NCBI GenBank assembly: GCA_002683735.1
Contig: NYTZ01000160.1
Span: 1-7,473, forward strand
Direction: 5' to 3'
Source: Flavobacteriales bacterium
GTDB taxonomy: Bacteria > Bacteroidota > Bacteroidia > Flavobacteriales > UA16
DNA length: 7,473 nt
Part shown: positions 1 through 5,519 of the stretch, piece by piece
How the letters are laid out: every line of letters starts with the position of its first letter
Numbering within the stretch: the first letter of the stretch is position 1
Program-made: the position numbers and the translations under genes
Notes under the pieces: model-generated
What the model saw: the letters and a program-made list of their open reading frames with translations, nothing else
What the model was told of the DNA's origin: nothing
Databases searched by the model: none

Positions 1-515
1 CGGATCGGGCTGCGCACACTTGGCGGGCGGTCAATGATGGAGGTGACCCAGCCGAGGGACACTTGGCCTGGGTCCACTTGAGCTTGGATGGGGACACGTT
101 GCGGCAGGGCGCATTGCCCTTGTCCATGGAGCCTTTTGAAGCGGAAGCGTTCATTCCCATGCCGTGGCCTGAGCCAGAAGTCCTCTGCGTCTGGAACTGG
201 TCATCGGACGCCGGGGAATCCATCGATCAGGGCGTCTTTTTACCGGCCAGGGTCGGCCAGGTCCAATGGCCCGATGCGGAAGTTCAAATCACGGTCGAAC
301 AACACGGCGTGCTGCTGTTTTCGAACCGTGCCACAGCCGGGATTTGGTTGTGCAGTGACCAGGCCGGACACTTTGAGGACAACGGGTTCATGCTGGCGCC
401 GGGACAGTCGCGGCGGATTCGCTTCCTTGATGAGGAAGGCCGGCCGGCGGATCCGGGAAAGGTGCGGTTGACCGACTACGCGGCGCTCCAGCGCGCTGTC
501 AGGCTTTCCATTTGA
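1..515 (+). CDS. beta-mannosidase (GH2), C-terminal part, cut by left window edge
   Basis: The frame is open from the first complete codon (position 3) to TGA at 513-515, so the gene begins outside the window and about 170 residues are visible. The family removes terminal beta-1,4-linked mannose from manno-oligosaccharides, usually in the periplasm of Bacteroidota. The visible part has no catalytic residues. The call rests on the C-terminal Ig-like domains. An AVND stretch followed by a G-x-L-x-V-x-L-S-L-D-G strand resembles the 'VVND...DFDG' domain of GH2 mannosidases. The later HFEDNGFMLAPG block matches their usual 'FSDNYFDLLPGE' end. The first TTG in frame (63) is internal and should not be used as the start. 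Base composition is GC-rich like the next gene. The end overlaps the convergent thioredoxin-like gene by 17 bp. Another GH2 member (for example a mannosylglycoprotein endo-beta-mannosidase) remains possible. Confidence 0.75.
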   Translation, partial: DRAAHTWRAVNDGGDPAEGHLAWVHLSLDGDTLRQGALPLSMEPFEAEAFIPMPWPEPEVLCVWNWSSDAGESIDQGVFLPARVGQVQWPDAEVQITVEQHGVLLFSNRATAGIWLCSDQAGHFEDNGFMLAPGQSRRIRFLDEEGRPADPGKVRLTDYAALQRAVRLSI

Positions 516-1059
516 TGTTGCACCCCAACGACGGAATCTGGTCTTCCTCGGGCACAGATCCGCCTGCGAGCAGGGTGTCCAAGACGCGGCGGAGGTCTTC
601 GCCGGTCACGGGCACGTCGTTGCCGGGCCGGGCTCCGTCAAATTGTCCGCGGTAGACGCACCGCATATCAGCGTTAAATACGCTGAAGTCAGGGGTGCAG
701 GCGGCCTCGTATTCTCGCGCCACAGATTGGCTCTCATCGTAGAGGTACGGAAAGGTGAACCCGGATTCGGTCGCCAAGGCGGTCATGTGCTCGGGGCCAT
801 CCATCGGATAGCCTGTGACGTCGTTGCTGGAGATGGCGATCACGTTGACGCCCTTCGTCATGTATTCGGCGGCGAAAGCCACGAATTCGGGCAGGATGTG
901 CACCACAAAGGGGCAGTGGTTGCACATGAAGACCACCACGGTGGGGTCGCCGGCCATCAATTCGTCACGGCCCATCGTGTGGCCGCTGACGGTGTCGGGA
1001 AGCTGGAAATCGGGTGCGGTGAAGCCGAGGGGAATCGCGGTGGTAGGGGTGCGGGCCAT
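499..1059 (-). CDS. thioredoxin-family / peroxiredoxin-like (PRX_like1) protein
   Basis: This 186-residue protein has an AhpC/TSA-type thioredoxin fold. An APDFQLPD motif lies at residues 15-22. The redox motif C46-N-H-C49-P-F-V sits at the end of the first core strand and is typical of the PRX_like1 group, whose members commonly read CNHCPYV. C121-T-P123 provides the cis-proline loop, and the protein ends with the conserved GCNIKWK tail (C180). Length and start fit the family: the ATG gives a leader of the usual length before the APDF motif, and there is no signal peptide, so a cytoplasmic location is likely. The substrate is unknown; members are annotated as thiol-disulfide or peroxide reductases without firm biochemistry. 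The gene is convergent with the mannosidase (17-bp overlap of coding ends) and divergent from the CobW-type GTPase across a 349-bp spacer. There is no clear Shine-Dalgarno site. Confidence 0.9.
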   Translation of the reverse strand: MARTPTTAIPLGFTAPDFQLPDTVSGHTMGRDELMAGDPTVVVFMCNHCPFVVHILPEFVAFAAEYMTKGVNVIAISSNDVTGYPMDGPEHMTALATESGFTFPYLYDESQSVAREYEAACTPDFSVFNADMRCVYRGQFDGARPGNDVPVTGEDLRRVLDTLLAGGSVPEEDQIPSLGCNIKWKA

Positions 1060-1077
1060 GGGTCAATCCGGTGTCGC

Positions 1078-1195
1078 CTTCAAGGTAGGCGTTGCCTGGT
1101 TCCCATTGGTTGTCACATTCTAGACAGACCATCTGGTTCCCATCCCGATAGGGGCAGGGCCACTTTGAGTAGCATGTGGTACTGTTTTGACAGAG
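1078..1195 (-). pseudogene. possible relict of a PhnA-type zinc-ribbon protein
   Basis: On the minus strand, one frame reads C-Y-S-K-W-P-C-P-Y-R-D-G-N-Q-M-V-C-L-E-C, then D-N-Q-W-E-P. This resembles the N-terminal zinc ribbon of PhnA (E. coli PhnA: CPKC...YTYED...YICPECAYEW). The second CxxC pair (codons at 1124-1126 and 1115-1117) and the following W are right. The first pair is wrong: the cysteines at 1172-1174 and 1154-1156 are five residues apart instead of two. The frame has no sensible start just ahead of the ribbon, and the similarity stops after about 30 residues, where the frame enters the thioredoxin-like gene. A decayed gene end is the simplest reading. Chance similarity is possible. 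Confidence 0.3.
1096..1143. repeat. 11-bp direct repeat CTGGTTCCCAT, two copies
   Basis: CTGGTTCCCAT occurs at 1096-1106 and again at 1133-1143, 37 bp apart, upstream of the thioredoxin-like gene. The two copies fall in different reading frames of the PhnA-like relict, so they are not a repeated protein motif. They could be paired regulator sites, a small duplication or chance. Confidence 0.5.
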
Positions 1196-1408
1196 GAAGC
1201 GAGTTCTGAAGAATGTTGCGGATGAGCAGGTGATTGAGTCGCGGAAAAAAGGCTGAAATTGACGTTCATTGCCCCCTCTGCCACGGAAGCTCATGTGGAG
1301 GCTCAAGAATCAACATTGAAAACGGCGTTCTTTCGCCATCCATTTTCTACCGATGAGTCCTTGTGCATGTAGCAACCTGCAGAGGCGCTTTCTCTCCGCA
1401 ATCGAAGT

Positions 1409-2617
1409 ATGCCAAAAATGAACAGGATTCCAGTCATCATCCTCAACGGTTTTCTCGGGTCCGGTAAAACGACCTTGTTCCGGAACCTTCTGGCCCAAGC
1501 ACGAAAGCACCATGTCGATGTCTATGCCATCGTCAACGACATGAGTGAACTGGATGTCGATGGTGAACTGCTGGGAATCAGTGAGTCAGTCGAAGAGGAT
1601 CACGGCATGCTCGTGTCCATCCATTCGTGTGTCCTGAGCAGCACGCAGGGATTGAAAAAGCTGGACGAGGCGATTCAAAAGTTGGGACCAGAGAAGCATC
1701 CTGATTTGCTCATCATCGAGACATCTGGAAGCTGTCACCCCATGCCCCTGATTGAGCATTTCCGAAAAGAACCCGAGACGAAGCTGACGGGCGTTTTTGT
1801 GCTCTTGGACAGTCTGATGCTAAGTCAGGACTTTGACGATGGAAGCCAGCTGATTCCAAGAATGCAACACAACTTGACCCATGGGAAAAGGGATACGGTC
1901 AACTTACTTGTGGAACAAATCATGTTCAGTAGCCACGTGCTGCTGACGAAAACAGACCGAATTTCTGAGTCGCAACTCCGCTCCGCTGGTGAGGTTGTCC
2001 AGAACATCAATCCCAATGCCTCGGTCCATTCCATCTACTTTGGGAAATTGGACATCAAGTCACTCCTGGAGCTCCCAGAATACGGGTATTCGAATGTGGA
2101 ACAACTGGTCAGGGAACTCAAGCCAGTTTTAGAAGCGGAGGTTCATGAAGACAGGCCATACGAACTGTCCACACGGGTCATCAATGATGACCGGCCATTT
2201 CACCCGCAACGTTTGTGGGATGTTTGCCATGAACATCTCGACCAGCTGGTCTACCGCAGCAAGGGCTTCTTCTGGCTTGCAAGCCGGGATCAATATGCCC
2301 TTCTCTGGAATCAAGCTGCTGGGGGGATCAGCCTAGAAATCATAGGGTCCTGGAGAATCGGCATTGTGGAAGATGAAAACCACGGCATTACTGAAATGGA
2401 AATCGCTCAGCTCAGAGAGATCTTGGCAAAAGAACAGGGGCGATTTGGCGATCGACATTGCGACCTCACCGTGATTGGCGCCAAGGATAGTGTCGATCGA
2501 TTCGCGGAAGCCTTGATCACCTGTTTCCTCTCAGAGGAAGAGATTGAACTCTGGCGTGGGGGACACGCATTCGAGGATCCTTGGCCACAGAAGGTTGCTC
2601 GAATTTCAAGTGAATGA
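1409..2617 (+). CDS. CobW/COG0523 G3E-family GTPase (ZigA/YciC-like) with degenerate CxCC
   Basis: This 402-residue cytoplasmic P-loop GTPase belongs to the group of metallochaperones and metal-insertion proteins. Walker A is G14-F-L-G-S-G-K-T-T22. The VNDMSELDVD stretch (42-51) is typical of the ZigA/YciC branch, which usually has VNDMSEVNID. The Walker B/switch II region is LLIIETSG (100-107). The base-recognition motif is T180-K-T-D183, where NKxD is usual. The CobW C-terminal domain runs from about 252 to 385, with RPFHPQRLWD, YRSKGFFWLASR and a late DPWP. Most members bind zinc through CxCC shortly before 'TLR'; here the aligned site is S-C74-V-L-S-S, leaving one cysteine. A C109-H110 pair follows the ETSG motif where relatives usually have ISEP. 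The first ATG in frame gives the normal short leader; there is no Shine-Dalgarno site. No metal enzyme partner is adjacent, so its client is unknown. Confidence 0.92.
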   Translation: MPKMNRIPVIILNGFLGSGKTTLFRNLLAQARKHHVDVYAIVNDMSELDVDGELLGISESVEEDHGMLVSIHSCVLSSTQGLKKLDEAIQKLGPEKHPDLLIIETSGSCHPMPLIEHFRKEPETKLTGVFVLLDSLMLSQDFDDGSQLIPRMQHNLTHGKRDTVNLLVEQIMFSSHVLLTKTDRISESQLRSAGEVVQNINPNASVHSIYFGKLDIKSLLELPEYGYSNVEQLVRELKPVLEAEVHEDRPYELSTRVINDDRPFHPQRLWDVCHEHLDQLVYRSKGFFWLASRDQYALLWNQAAGGISLEIIGSWRIGIVEDENHGITEMEIAQLREILAKEQGRFGDRHCDLTVIGAKDSVDRFAEALITCFLSEEEIELWRGGHAFEDPWPQKVARISSE

Positions 2618-2674
2618 AGCACGGGTCCATCCGCGATCAAGCAGCTTCATGGCGGTTGTCTGTCTGCGTTTTTT
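2614..2674 (+). terminator. weak candidate terminator after the CobW-type gene
   Basis: A 7-bp perfect inverted repeat, ATGAAGC (2614-2620) and GCTTCAT (2644-2650), overlaps the stop codon and has a 23-nt loop. A run of six T follows at 2669-2674, but about 18 nt after the stem, which is too far for a classical intrinsic terminator. It is offered only as the best candidate in the 111-bp convergent spacer. Confidence 0.2.
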
Positions 2675-2706
2675 ATCACGACTGGAACTGGCCGTCCATG
2701 TTTGTG

Positions 2707-2741
2707 TTCAGCGAGACACAGGATTGTTCTAACTCGCTGAA
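2707..2741. repeat. 9-bp perfect inverted repeat spanning the gtrA-like stop codon
   Basis: TTCAGCGAG (2707-2715) pairs with CTCGCTGAA (2733-2741) around a 17-nt loop. The stem can gain one G-U pair at 2706/2742. It spans the TAG stop (2729-2731) of the leftward GtrA-like gene and lies where two transcription units converge. No T run follows on either strand, so it is not a typical intrinsic terminator. It could be a 3'-end stabilising hairpin or part of a bidirectional stop. Confidence 0.45.
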
Positions 2742-3118
2742 TTCATTGAAAAATGAGAGAATGTAAATGTGCTGTGTGCACCAAAATTCCAGAAGAAGAT
2801 CAGCCCAGTGGTGATGAGCTTGGCTAAGTAAAATCTGACTTTGAATCGGGTGACCAAGAGCCAAACAAGCGCATGATTCATGAGCATTCCGAAGAGGGCC
2901 ACCAGGACAAATCGTGCCGCTTCTAATGGGATAGATTGATCGCTGACAAAGGTGAACGTTCGATTGAGAAAGTAGTTGATGGTCATCCCTGCGATGATGC
3001 CCAATAGATTCGCTGTCCATTGGGATGTCTGGATTTTTTCCCGAAAAATTGCGGTCGTTAGAAAATTCACTGCGACGCCGGTGCCCCCGACGATCGCAAA
3101 CTTGAAGAAGACCACCAT
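2729..3118 (-). CDS. GtrA-like four-helix membrane protein
   Basis: This 129-residue inner-membrane protein belongs to the GtrA-like family (PF04138), whose members take part in cell-surface polysaccharide synthesis and are thought to move polyprenyl-phosphate-linked sugars across the membrane. FKFAIVGGTGVAVNF (5-19) opens the first helix, and helix 2 ends in the family signature NYFLNRTFTF (48-57). Helices 3 (about 70-90) and 4 (about 97-114) end in a second NFGAHSTFTF (111-120) that echoes the first, as in the family's internal repeat. I place the start at ATG 3118-3116, which shares one base with the stop of the epimerase gene (TGATG) and gives the usual short N-terminus. An upstream ATG at 3169 would add 17 polar residues and overlap the epimerase by 52 bases. 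Translational coupling to the epimerase is likely. Confidence 0.88.
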   Translation of the reverse strand: MVVFFKFAIVGGTGVAVNFLTTAIFREKIQTSQWTANLLGIIAGMTINYFLNRTFTFVSDQSIPLEAARFVLVALFGMLMNHALVWLLVTRFKVRFYLAKLITTGLIFFWNFGAHSTFTFSHFSMNSAS

Positions 3119-4083
3119 CACGAAAGGGCGGGAGTCAGCATGGACTGAAGGCCCCGAACTAAGTCCCATTGAGGCTTATACCCGATCAATTCTTGTGCCT
3201 TTGTCAAGTCCGCTTCCGTGGACAGCATTTCCTCTTCGGATCGCGAATGATAAAGTATGGCGGTGTTCTTGCCCATGCTCTTCTGCATGTTGTGTACAAG
3301 CTCTGAAGTCGAAATGGCATGTCCAGTTCCAATGTTGATGATTTCAGCACCAGTTCTTCGGTTCAGCAGTTCGCGCATGGCCAAATCGATTCCGTACAAG
3401 ACGTCATCGATGTAGGTGTAGTCACGCGAATCGGACCCATCTCCAAATAAGGTGATGGGCAGGCCTGCTTCCAATGCTTTTTGAAAGATGGAAATGGCCA
3501 AGTCATCCCTCATGCCCGGTCCATAAACTGAAAACAAACGCAATACTGTGGCTGATCTGTTTGGGTTGCCACTTTGGGCCCATTCTAGCACCCTGTTTTC
3601 TCCAACTTGTTTTGTGTGGCCATAGAAACTTCTTGCCGGCTTGAGTTTGAGGTTTTCTTTGAAAGGTTGGGACTCGTCTCCGTAGACCGCACTTGTGGAA
3701 GCGAAAATGAAGCGACCCACATCCAAGTCGTTCATGATGGAGAGCAGATTCTCTGTTCCCAGAATGTTGTTGTACTCGTATTCGTCCCGGATGAGTCCGG
3801 AGCCACGGACTCCTGGAAGGGCAGCGAAATGCAAGCAAATCGAAATGGTTTGACCGTTCAGGTGTTCTCTAATAGAATGCCTGAGGTTTTCTGCATTGAT
3901 GTCCGAAGTGATCAGACCGAATCCGGGGTGGATAAGAAGTTGAGACCTTCTCTTGTCTTTTGCTGGGTCCGCTCCGAGGCCATCGTACTTGTCAATTCCT
4001 AGGACCTTGACGTCCCGCTGCAACAAGTCCAAAGCGAGTGCTCCACCAATGAAGCCCAATACACCTGTGACACAAACCAGCAT
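3118..4083 (-). CDS. NAD-dependent epimerase/dehydratase, UDP-sugar 4-epimerase-like
   Basis: This 321-residue extended short-chain dehydrogenase is of the GalE/UDP-glucuronate 4-epimerase type, acting on nucleotide sugars in the cytoplasm. The NAD-binding loop is T6-G7-V-L-G10-F-I-G13, with D31 at the end of strand 2 suited to the ribose. HFAALPGVRGS (85-95) resembles the 'HLAAQAGVRYS' of UDP-glucuronate epimerases. The active site has the S129-T-S131-AVYG segment and Y154-x3-K158. LFSVYGPG (183-190) and the RDYTYIDD segment (220-227) are standard substrate-side motifs. The length is normal. The glycine-rich loop ends in GG where GS is usual, which should be tolerated. The exact substrate cannot be fixed: glucose, glucuronate, N-acetyl or arabinose forms all fit. 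Its stop overlaps the GtrA-like start, and it is divergent from the FAD enzyme. Confidence 0.9.
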   Translation of the reverse strand: MLVCVTGVLGFIGGALALDLLQRDVKVLGIDKYDGLGADPAKDKRRSQLLIHPGFGLITSDINAENLRHSIREHLNGQTISICLHFAALPGVRGSGLIRDEYEYNNILGTENLLSIMNDLDVGRFIFASTSAVYGDESQPFKENLKLKPARSFYGHTKQVGENRVLEWAQSGNPNRSATVLRLFSVYGPGMRDDLAISIFQKALEAGLPITLFGDGSDSRDYTYIDDVLYGIDLAMRELLNRRTGAEIINIGTGHAISTSELVHNMQKSMGKNTAILYHSRSEEEMLSTEADLTKAQELIGYKPQWDLVRGLQSMLTPALS

Positions 4084-4116
4084 GGGGGCAAATTACTGGA
4101 TGCGAAATCCATCGCG

Positions 4117-4134
4117 ATACTGCAGAAGCAGTAT
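4117..4134. repeat. 7-bp perfect inverted repeat competing with the 13-bp hairpin
   Basis: ATACTGC (4117-4123), loop AGAA, then GCAGTAT (4128-4134). It shares GTAT (4131-4134) with the larger hairpin, so both cannot be fully formed at once. A third pairing is possible between TGCAGAAG (4121-4128) and CTTCTGCA (4137-4144). The element GCAGAAG thus occurs twice (4122-4128 and 4147-4153), and its complement once. Confidence 0.75.
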
Positions 4135-4159
4135 TTCTTCTGCAAGGCAGAAGAAATAC
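4131..4159. repeat. 13-bp perfect inverted repeat with 3-nt loop
   Basis: GTATTTCTTCTGC (4131-4143) is followed by AAG (4144-4146) and its exact reverse complement GCAGAAGAAATAC (4147-4159). It ends nine bases before the FAD gene's ATG at 4169. There is no T run after it on the plus strand, so it is not a normal terminator. Its left arm overlaps the right arm of the smaller hairpin at 4117-4134. Confidence 0.85.
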
Positions 4160-4168
4160 CTTGGCACC

Positions 4169-5518
4169 ATGGAAGAGCGGTCGACAGACGTTGCCATACT
4201 CGGTGGGGGACCTGCGGGATTGGGTGTTCATTATTACGCCCATCAAAAGGGTGTGGATTCACTCTTGATTGAGGCGACGAGCCAATTGGGTGGGAATTGT
4301 CGAACGGAGTCCTTTGGCGATTTTCGATGTGATACGGGTGCTCATCGGCTGCATGACAAGGACGAAAGAACGACGGCACTCTTTCAGGAATTGCTTGGCT
4401 CAGACTTGCAGTCAGTTTCGGCACCGAGTCAAATCTTCGTAGAGGGCAGGTTCACAGACTTTCCATTGTCTCCATTGAATCTGTGGAAGACAATGGGGAC
4501 CTTTTCGTTTTTCAGGGCCTGTATTCAAGTCTTGGAAAACAGCGTGAAGCGCACTTCAGATGTTGACGATTTTGAGTCGCTTGCAGTGGGACAGTACGGC
4601 CGGATTGTGGCTGAGCGTTTCCTGATCAATTATTCGGAAAAGCTATGGGGGGATTCAGCCGACAATTTGTCTGTCGAAATCGCAGGGAGCCGGCTCAAGG
4701 GGTTGGACTTGAAAACCTTCATTTTGGAAGCACTTCGGGGTAAGAAGAAGAAGGTTGAACATCTCGATGGGACGTTCTATTACCCGCGAGACGGCATTGG
4801 AATGCTATTTGATGCCCTCGTTGAAGCAGTGCCGACTTCTTCATTTCTTCTGGAATCTCCTGTGACTGAAATCCGTCACGAGAACTTCGCAATTACAGAA
4901 GTGATCTCGAACGGCCAATGCGTGATCCGTCCTGAATTGGTGGTTTCGACACTGCCCATGACCACGCTTTTACGGTGTCTTCAACCAGCGCCGCCAGCAG
5001 CGGTTATGGAGGCGTTAAGCCGCATTCGATTTCGCGACGTTTTGGTGCTGGTTTTTGCTTTGTCAAAGCCTTCTGTGAACGCCAATGCTTCCATGTACTT
5101 TCCGGATAAAAAGTTCAGGTTTACCCGGGTCTACGAGCCGCGCAACAGAAGCCAGGCCATGGCGCCTGATGGACAAACTTCACTCGCTGTGGAGGTTCCT
5201 TGTCAGAACCTCAAGGACTGGACTGATGAGGCCGTTCGGGATGCAAGGGTTGAGGTCCAGAGGCAATTGGTGGAGATCGGTTTTTTCCTAGAGACAGAAG
5301 TCCTGAATTGTCATGTCATGCGTTTGCGCAACGCGTATCCCATTCTGGACAACCAGTACAAAGAGCATACGGAGCGGGCATTTGAGTATGTGCGTCAGTT
5401 CCGGAATCTGCGCATCACTGGAAGGAACGGACTCGTGGAATACAGCCACATTCACGATCACATGAAGAATGCCAGAAAGCTGGTGGACGGTTTTGTTCCA
5501 TCGTCAGTGCCGTGCTGA
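4169..5518 (+). CDS. FAD-dependent oxidoreductase, amine-oxidase / UDP-galactopyranose-mutase-like
   Basis: This 449-residue protein has an N-terminal FAD-binding Rossmann fold: VAILGGGPAGLG (8-19), with the GxGxxG-type loop at G12-G17 and E35 at the end of strand 2 for the ribose, then LGGNCRTES (40-48). Y155-S-E-K-L-W-G161 and FYYPRDGIG (203-211) recur in NAD(P)/FAD enzymes of polysaccharide loci and UDP-galactopyranose mutases. The C-terminal G418-R-N-G-L-V-E-Y-S-H segment, followed by HDHMKNA, closes the FAD site. Usual length for the group is about 430-500. I chose ATG 4169 because it begins five residues before the FAD strand; upstream in-frame starts run through the hairpins or into the epimerase gene. 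No Shine-Dalgarno site is seen. It may contract, oxidise or reduce a sugar nucleotide or lipid-linked sugar, but the reaction is unproven; protoporphyrinogen-oxidase-like and desaturase-like enzymes share the fold. One base separates it from the GT-C gene. Confidence 0.82.
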   Translation: MEERSTDVAILGGGPAGLGVHYYAHQKGVDSLLIEATSQLGGNCRTESFGDFRCDTGAHRLHDKDERTTALFQELLGSDLQSVSAPSQIFVEGRFTDFPLSPLNLWKTMGTFSFFRACIQVLENSVKRTSDVDDFESLAVGQYGRIVAERFLINYSEKLWGDSADNLSVEIAGSRLKGLDLKTFILEALRGKKKKVEHLDGTFYYPRDGIGMLFDALVEAVPTSSFLLESPVTEIRHENFAITEVISNGQCVIRPELVVSTLPMTTLLRCLQPAPPAAVMEALSRIRFRDVLVLVFALSKPSVNANASMYFPDKKFRFTRVYEPRNRSQAMAPDGQTSLAVEVPCQNLKDWTDEAVRDARVEVQRQLVEIGFFLETEVLNCHVMRLRNAYPILDNQYKEHTERAFEYVRQFRNLRITGRNGLVEYSHIHDHMKNARKLVDGFVPSSVPC

Positions 5519-5519
5519 G

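Larger units (their letters stand above)
1060..1408. other. 349-bp intergenic spacer between divergent genes
   Basis: No intact gene is supported here. The spacer should hold the promoters of both the thioredoxin-like gene (leftward) and the CobW-type gene (rightward). I looked for the Bacteroidota -7 element (TAnnTTTG) on both strands and found no good match; the nearest is TACCGATG around 1355-1362, with two mismatches. I also saw no Zur-like palindrome, which would have been informative because many COG0523 genes are zinc regulated. The spacer holds a PhnA-like zinc-ribbon relict, an 11-bp direct repeat and a weak 4-bp hairpin (GGCG...CGCC, 1324-1337). Base composition falls from GC-rich to near 50% across it. 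Confidence 0.6.
4084..4168. promoter_or_regulatory. 85-bp divergent control region with nested inverted repeats
   Basis: This is the only spacer between the leftward epimerase/GtrA arm and the rightward FAD enzyme/GT-C arm, so control elements of both probably lie here or just inside the neighbouring gene ends. Its second half (4117-4159) is almost entirely inverted repeats. I found no good TAnnTTTG -7 box on either strand, so start sites cannot be assigned. The repeats could act as a protein operator in DNA or as a folded leader in the RNA of the FAD gene. Confidence 0.5.

Noticed and set aside
643..1209. Plus-strand frame of 188 codons opposite the thioredoxin-like gene
   Set aside because: It is a GC-rich antisense shadow of a well-conserved gene, with no recognisable domain.
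1324..1337. GGCG...CGCC hairpin upstream of the CobW-type gene
   Set aside because: Only four base pairs with a 6-nt loop, common by chance in this composition.
1310..1513. Minus-strand 67-codon frame over the start of the CobW-type gene
   Set aside because: It is antisense to the Walker A coding region and shows no family resemblance.
4131..4159. Reading the 13-bp inverted repeat as an intrinsic terminator
   Set aside because: It lies just before a start codon between divergent genes and has no T run on either side.
3953..4168. A longer N-terminus for the FAD enzyme, starting at 3953 or 4082
   Set aside because: The extra residues are low in family likeness, run antisense through the epimerase gene's first codons and across the hairpin region. 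The FAD-binding strand starts right after the ATG at 4169.
5469..5519. A longer N-terminus for the GT-C transferase, starting at 5469
   Set aside because: It would overlap the FAD gene's end by 50 bases and add a polar leader ahead of helix 1. ATG 5520 follows the upstream stop by one base.
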